Shown here one piece after another: positions 7,416-9,325 of a DNA stretch of 9,325 nucleotides. Source of the DNA: Acidimicrobiaceae bacterium (GTDB lineage Bacteria > Actinomycetota > Acidimicrobiia > Acidimicrobiales > Ilumatobacteraceae). The notes beneath the pieces were generated by a model. It was not told the DNA's origin. It did not search any database and worked only from the letters and a program-made list of their open reading frames with translations. The position numbers were made by a program, and so were the translations under genes. Within the stretch, counting starts at the first letter, position 1, and every line of letters starts with the position of its first letter. Location: positions 439 through 9,763 of the forward strand of contig DMQJ01000181.1 in the NCBI GenBank assembly GCA_003455715.1, written 5' to 3'.

Positions 7416-7420
7416 CGCGA

Positions 7421-7452
7421 ACCGGCCGGAGCGGTTACCCGCTCCGGCCGGT
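7421..7452. terminator. Perfect 14-bp GC-rich hairpin between convergent genes
   Basis: Arms at 7421-7434 and 7439-7452 are exact reverse complements, separated by a four-base loop (TTAC). The hairpin begins six bases after the clpS stop and ends 27 nt short of the 3' end of the convergent gene at 7480-8196. It is therefore well placed to terminate transcription from both sides. No T-tract follows in either direction, which is common for terminators in GC-rich actinobacteria but lowers certainty about intrinsic termination. Confidence 0.75.
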
Positions 7453-7479
7453 GAAGATCTCCCGTTGGGGGCCGGGGGA

Positions 7480-8196
7480 TCACTCGATGACGTGCTCCTT
7501 GGCGCTCTTCGTGGAGGCGTGGATGAAACCGGCGATGGCCAGCAGCATCAGCAGCGCTGCAGCGATGTAGCACACCGTGGCAGCCAGGGCGGCCTTGTCG
7601 CCGAAGATGCTGAAGCCGTAGCTGGTGAGCAACAGGCCGCGCAAGGTGTCGGCCCGCAGGAGGGTGTCGACCCGCAGGCTCTGCAGACGATCTGCCTCAG
7701 CCTGGAGGGCGTCGATCTCTTCCTGCGGCGCACCGGCTTCCTTGGCCTCAGTGACAGCGGTACGAGCTTCACGCACCAGACCACCGATGGTGGAGTACGT
7801 GTACGCCTTGCCGTTCACCACGCTCGACTCAGAGGCGTGCAGCTTGATGTAGTCCTCGGCGTAGCACTCCGCCTGGGGGCCGGTGAGCATCTGCTGGCCG
7901 GCGTACTTGTTGAGGCACTCCGACTTCTCCTCCGACGTGAGGCCCTTCTGCTCGATGAACGCATCGGCTGCAGCCTGGTCGCCGTTGAACAGCTCGAGAA
8001 TGGTGGCTTGGAACTCTTCCTCGGAGCCGAGGGCATCCTTCTCGGGGAAGGTGATTTCCTGCTCGGCGAGTTGGTCGTGCACGTAGCTCTCTGCGAAATC
8101 AGCCTGGTCCTTCAACACCAAGCCGAGCACCAGCAGCAGCACTGCGAAGAGTGCGCCACCGATGCTGAACGCAAGGTCGAGTGTGCGTCGCTTCAT
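7480..8196 (-). CDS. Two-helix membrane protein of unknown function
   Basis: I do not recognise a named family; the pattern resembles conserved hypothetical membrane proteins of actinobacteria. The protein has 238 residues. It has a basic start (MKRR), helix one at about 9-28, a domain of about 170 residues, helix two at about 204-226, and a short tail. With a KRR start the middle domain is probably outside the membrane. It contains C94 and C111, a possible disulfide around YAGQQMLTGPQAECYA (98-113), a segment ending GKAYTYSTIGGLV (129-141), and a likely coiled coil from 143 to 182. The start at 8196 has a strong GGAGGA 9 nt upstream; the longer reading to 8388 has no such site and covers the control region. 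It is divergent from the AAA+ gene by 286 nt and convergent with clpS. Confidence 0.85.
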   Translation of the reverse strand: MKRRTLDLAFSIGGALFAVLLLVLGLVLKDQADFAESYVHDQLAEQEITFPEKDALGSEEEFQATILELFNGDQAAADAFIEQKGLTSEEKSECLNKYAGQQMLTGPQAECYAEDYIKLHASESSVVNGKAYTYSTIGGLVREARTAVTEAKEAGAPQEEIDALQAEADRLQSLRVDTLLRADTLRGLLLTSYGFSIFGDKAALAATVCYIAAALLMLLAIAGFIHASTKSAKEHVIE

Positions 8197-8220
8197 GGTC
8201 TGTGTCCTCCCTGGTTCGGT

Positions 8221-8237
8221 GGCCTCGCTCGGAGGCC
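8221..8237. repeat. Inverted repeat in the leader of the two-helix membrane protein gene
   Basis: GGCCTC and GAGGCC are perfect six-base arms around GCTCG. The repeat lies 25-41 nt upstream of the ATG at 8196, just outside the ribosome site, so it would form a small hairpin in the 5' leader or serve as a protein-binding dyad. Function is unknown. Confidence 0.3.
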
Positions 8238-8403
8238 CCGGATTTGTTACTGGCAATATCGCCCCCTGGAGAGCGATTGATTGAGGGCACAAGGACCCAT
8301 TCCCATCGGACCTTCGGTGCCCCCCGGGGTATGCCCCGTTTGTCAAGCGTCCCTCAAGTGGCCACGCGACCCGAGAGGGTGACACCACTCAGCGTAGTTC
8401 CCC

Positions 8404-8432
8404 TTCACGTAGCGTGAGATCACTGCTATGGT
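8404..8432 (+). promoter_or_regulatory. Candidate extended -10 promoter for the AAA+ gene, with a dyad over the -35
   Basis: TTCACG (8404-8409) and TATGGT (8427-8432) each match four of six consensus bases and are exactly 17 nt apart. TGC directly before the -10 gives an extended -10. Transcription would start near 8439, about 44 nt before the ATG at 8483. A dyad, TCACG-TAG-CGTGA (8405-8417), overlaps the -35 and could be an operator. Apart from this element and two short hairpins, nothing coding was seen in the 8197-8482 gap. Confidence 0.4.
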
Positions 8433-8482
8433 GCCCCGCACTCGCCGGATGGCGCACCGCATCGCACACAAGGGGGCAGTCG

Positions 8483-9325
8483 ATGGACATCGCACGGTTG
8501 CAACAGCAGGGGGAGGTGGCGCGCGGCACAGAGATCGACGCCACCGTGCACCGCGAGCGTCAGCGGCGACGGCGGCTATGGCGCCTGTTCGCCATCATCG
8601 CGGTGCCGTTCGGCTACTTCTGGTACCGACATCTCATCGGTGACCCGATCGAGATCGGTCTGCCGCCGTTCTTCCGGGAGCACCCCGAGTTCCTGTTCCT
8701 GGCAGTGCTGATGAGCGTCTTTCTGCTCCTCGCCATCCTGCCCTACCTCGGCGCGGGCAAGTCGCCCCACACCCTGCTGCGGCCGGAAGACTCAGCGGTG
8801 CGTCTGGCCGATGTGGTGGGCGCCAGCGCCACCAAGCGCGAGGCCATCGACACGCTCAACATCTTCCTCAACCACCGCACGTTCCAGCGCGAGATGGGCG
8901 GCGCTGCCCGACGGGGCGTCCTGTTCGCCGGCCCCCCAGGCACTGGCAAGACGTACCTCGCCAAGGCGCTCGCCGCCGAGGCCGGCGTGCCGTTCCTGTT
9001 CGTGTCGGCCAGCGAGTTCCAGTCGATGTTCTACGGCCAGACCGGCCGCAAGATCCGCACCTACTTCAAGGCCCTACGGAAGGCGGCTCGCTCCGAAGGC
9101 GGGGCCATCGGCTTCATCGAGGAGTTCGACGCCATCGGTGCCGCCCGCACCGGCATGGGCATCAACAGCCGTGAAGGCGGAGCCGGCATCGTCAATGAGT
9201 TGCTCGTCCAGATGCAGAGCTTCGAGTTGCCCACCGCCGGCCAGAAGTTCCGCGCCTGGTTCGTGGAGCGCGCCAACCGCTTCCTGCCACAGAGCAAGGC
9301 GCTGCGTCGCCCGAAGCTGCAGCCG
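8483..9325 (+). CDS. Membrane-anchored FtsH-like AAA+ ATPase (partial, C-terminus beyond window)
   Basis: 281 residues are visible and the frame is open at the right edge. A basic cytoplasmic segment (RERQRRRRLWR, 24-34) precedes helix one (about 33-49). A short loop of about 20 residues and helix two (about 69-88) follow, then an AAA+ domain. Walker A is GPPGTGKT (150-157). The pore-loop position reads MFYG (182-185). Walker B reads FIEEFDAIG (211-219), with E213 where the Mg-coordinating Asp is usual, and E214 as the catalytic Glu. After LLVQMQSFE (240-248) an insertion begins in place of the sensor-1 strand. The short loop between the helices is unlike FtsH, which usually has a larger outer domain. 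Whether a zinc protease domain follows cannot be seen. AGGGGG lies 6 nt before the ATG. It probably remodels or degrades membrane proteins, but the substrate is unknown. Confidence 0.9.
   Translation, partial: MDIARLQQQGEVARGTEIDATVHRERQRRRRLWRLFAIIAVPFGYFWYRHLIGDPIEIGLPPFFREHPEFLFLAVLMSVFLLLAILPYLGAGKSPHTLLRPEDSAVRLADVVGASATKREAIDTLNIFLNHRTFQREMGGAARRGVLFAGPPGTGKTYLAKALAAEAGVPFLFVSASEFQSMFYGQTGRKIRTYFKALRKAARSEGGAIGFIEEFDAIGAARTGMGINSREGGAGIVNELLVQMQSFELPTAGQKFRAWFVERANRFLPQSKALRRPKLQP

Noticed and set aside
8325..8338. Small CGGGG-TATG-CCCCG hairpin
   Set aside because: The five-base GC arms are expected by chance in DNA of this composition and no T-tract or gene end is nearby.
8197..8388. 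N-terminal extension of the two-helix membrane protein to 8388
   Set aside because: The strong GGAGGA site and the signal-like MKRR plus helix point to 8196; the extension has no membrane or domain character.
8428..8643. Plus-strand open frame starting inside the candidate promoter
   Set aside because: It is out of frame with the AAA+ gene, which has a good ribosome site at 8472 and recognisable motifs; its ATG lies within the proposed -10.

Overview
The window is high-GC, densely coded DNA. I read it as part of an actinobacterial chromosome (Actinomycetota), possibly Acidimicrobiia-like. The phylum call rests on a caa3-type subunit II with a fused cytochrome c domain, an actinobacterial-type ClpS, a protein resembling the small actinobacterial oxidase subunit IV, and strong GC bias at third codon positions. 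The class-level guess is inference. No mobile element, CRISPR array, rRNA or tRNA was seen.

Positions 1-5990, all minus strand, form a tightly packed operon of cytochrome c oxidase genes. In transcription order they are: a subunit I paralogue (4344-5990), a short subunit III-like protein (3763-4344), a seven-helix protein with a subunit IV-like N-terminus and a beta-rich outer domain (2613-3752), caa3 subunit II ctaC (1336-2589), and canonical subunit I ctaD (1-1323, cut by the left window edge). Gaps between genes run from a 1-nt overlap to 23 nt. Haem O synthase ctaB (6107-7054) lies upstream on the same strand, after a 116-nt gap that holds a perfect dyad. CtaB, CtaC and CtaD belong to one respiratory pathway: haem O/A supply, electron entry through haem c and CuA, then O2 reduction at haem a3-CuB.

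The most interesting observation is that the first operon gene keeps the full-length subunit I fold and many signature sequences, but every haem and CuB histidine is replaced, as are the crosslink tyrosine and the proton-channel residues. The neighbouring subunit III-like protein has also lost the residues most conserved in its family. A complete, apparently non-catalytic I/III pair is therefore co-transcribed with a normal caa3 oxidase. The pair could be scaffold, assembly or regulatory subunits, or an undescribed complex.

Positions 7055-9325 hold a second group of genes: clpS (+), a perfect 14-bp hairpin, an unrecognised two-helix membrane protein (-, 7480-8196), a divergent control region with a plausible extended -10 promoter, and the N-terminal 281 residues of a membrane-anchored FtsH-like AAA+ ATPase (+, 8483 to the right edge). 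The ATPase has Glu in place of the Walker B Asp and an insertion before the sensor-1 strand.
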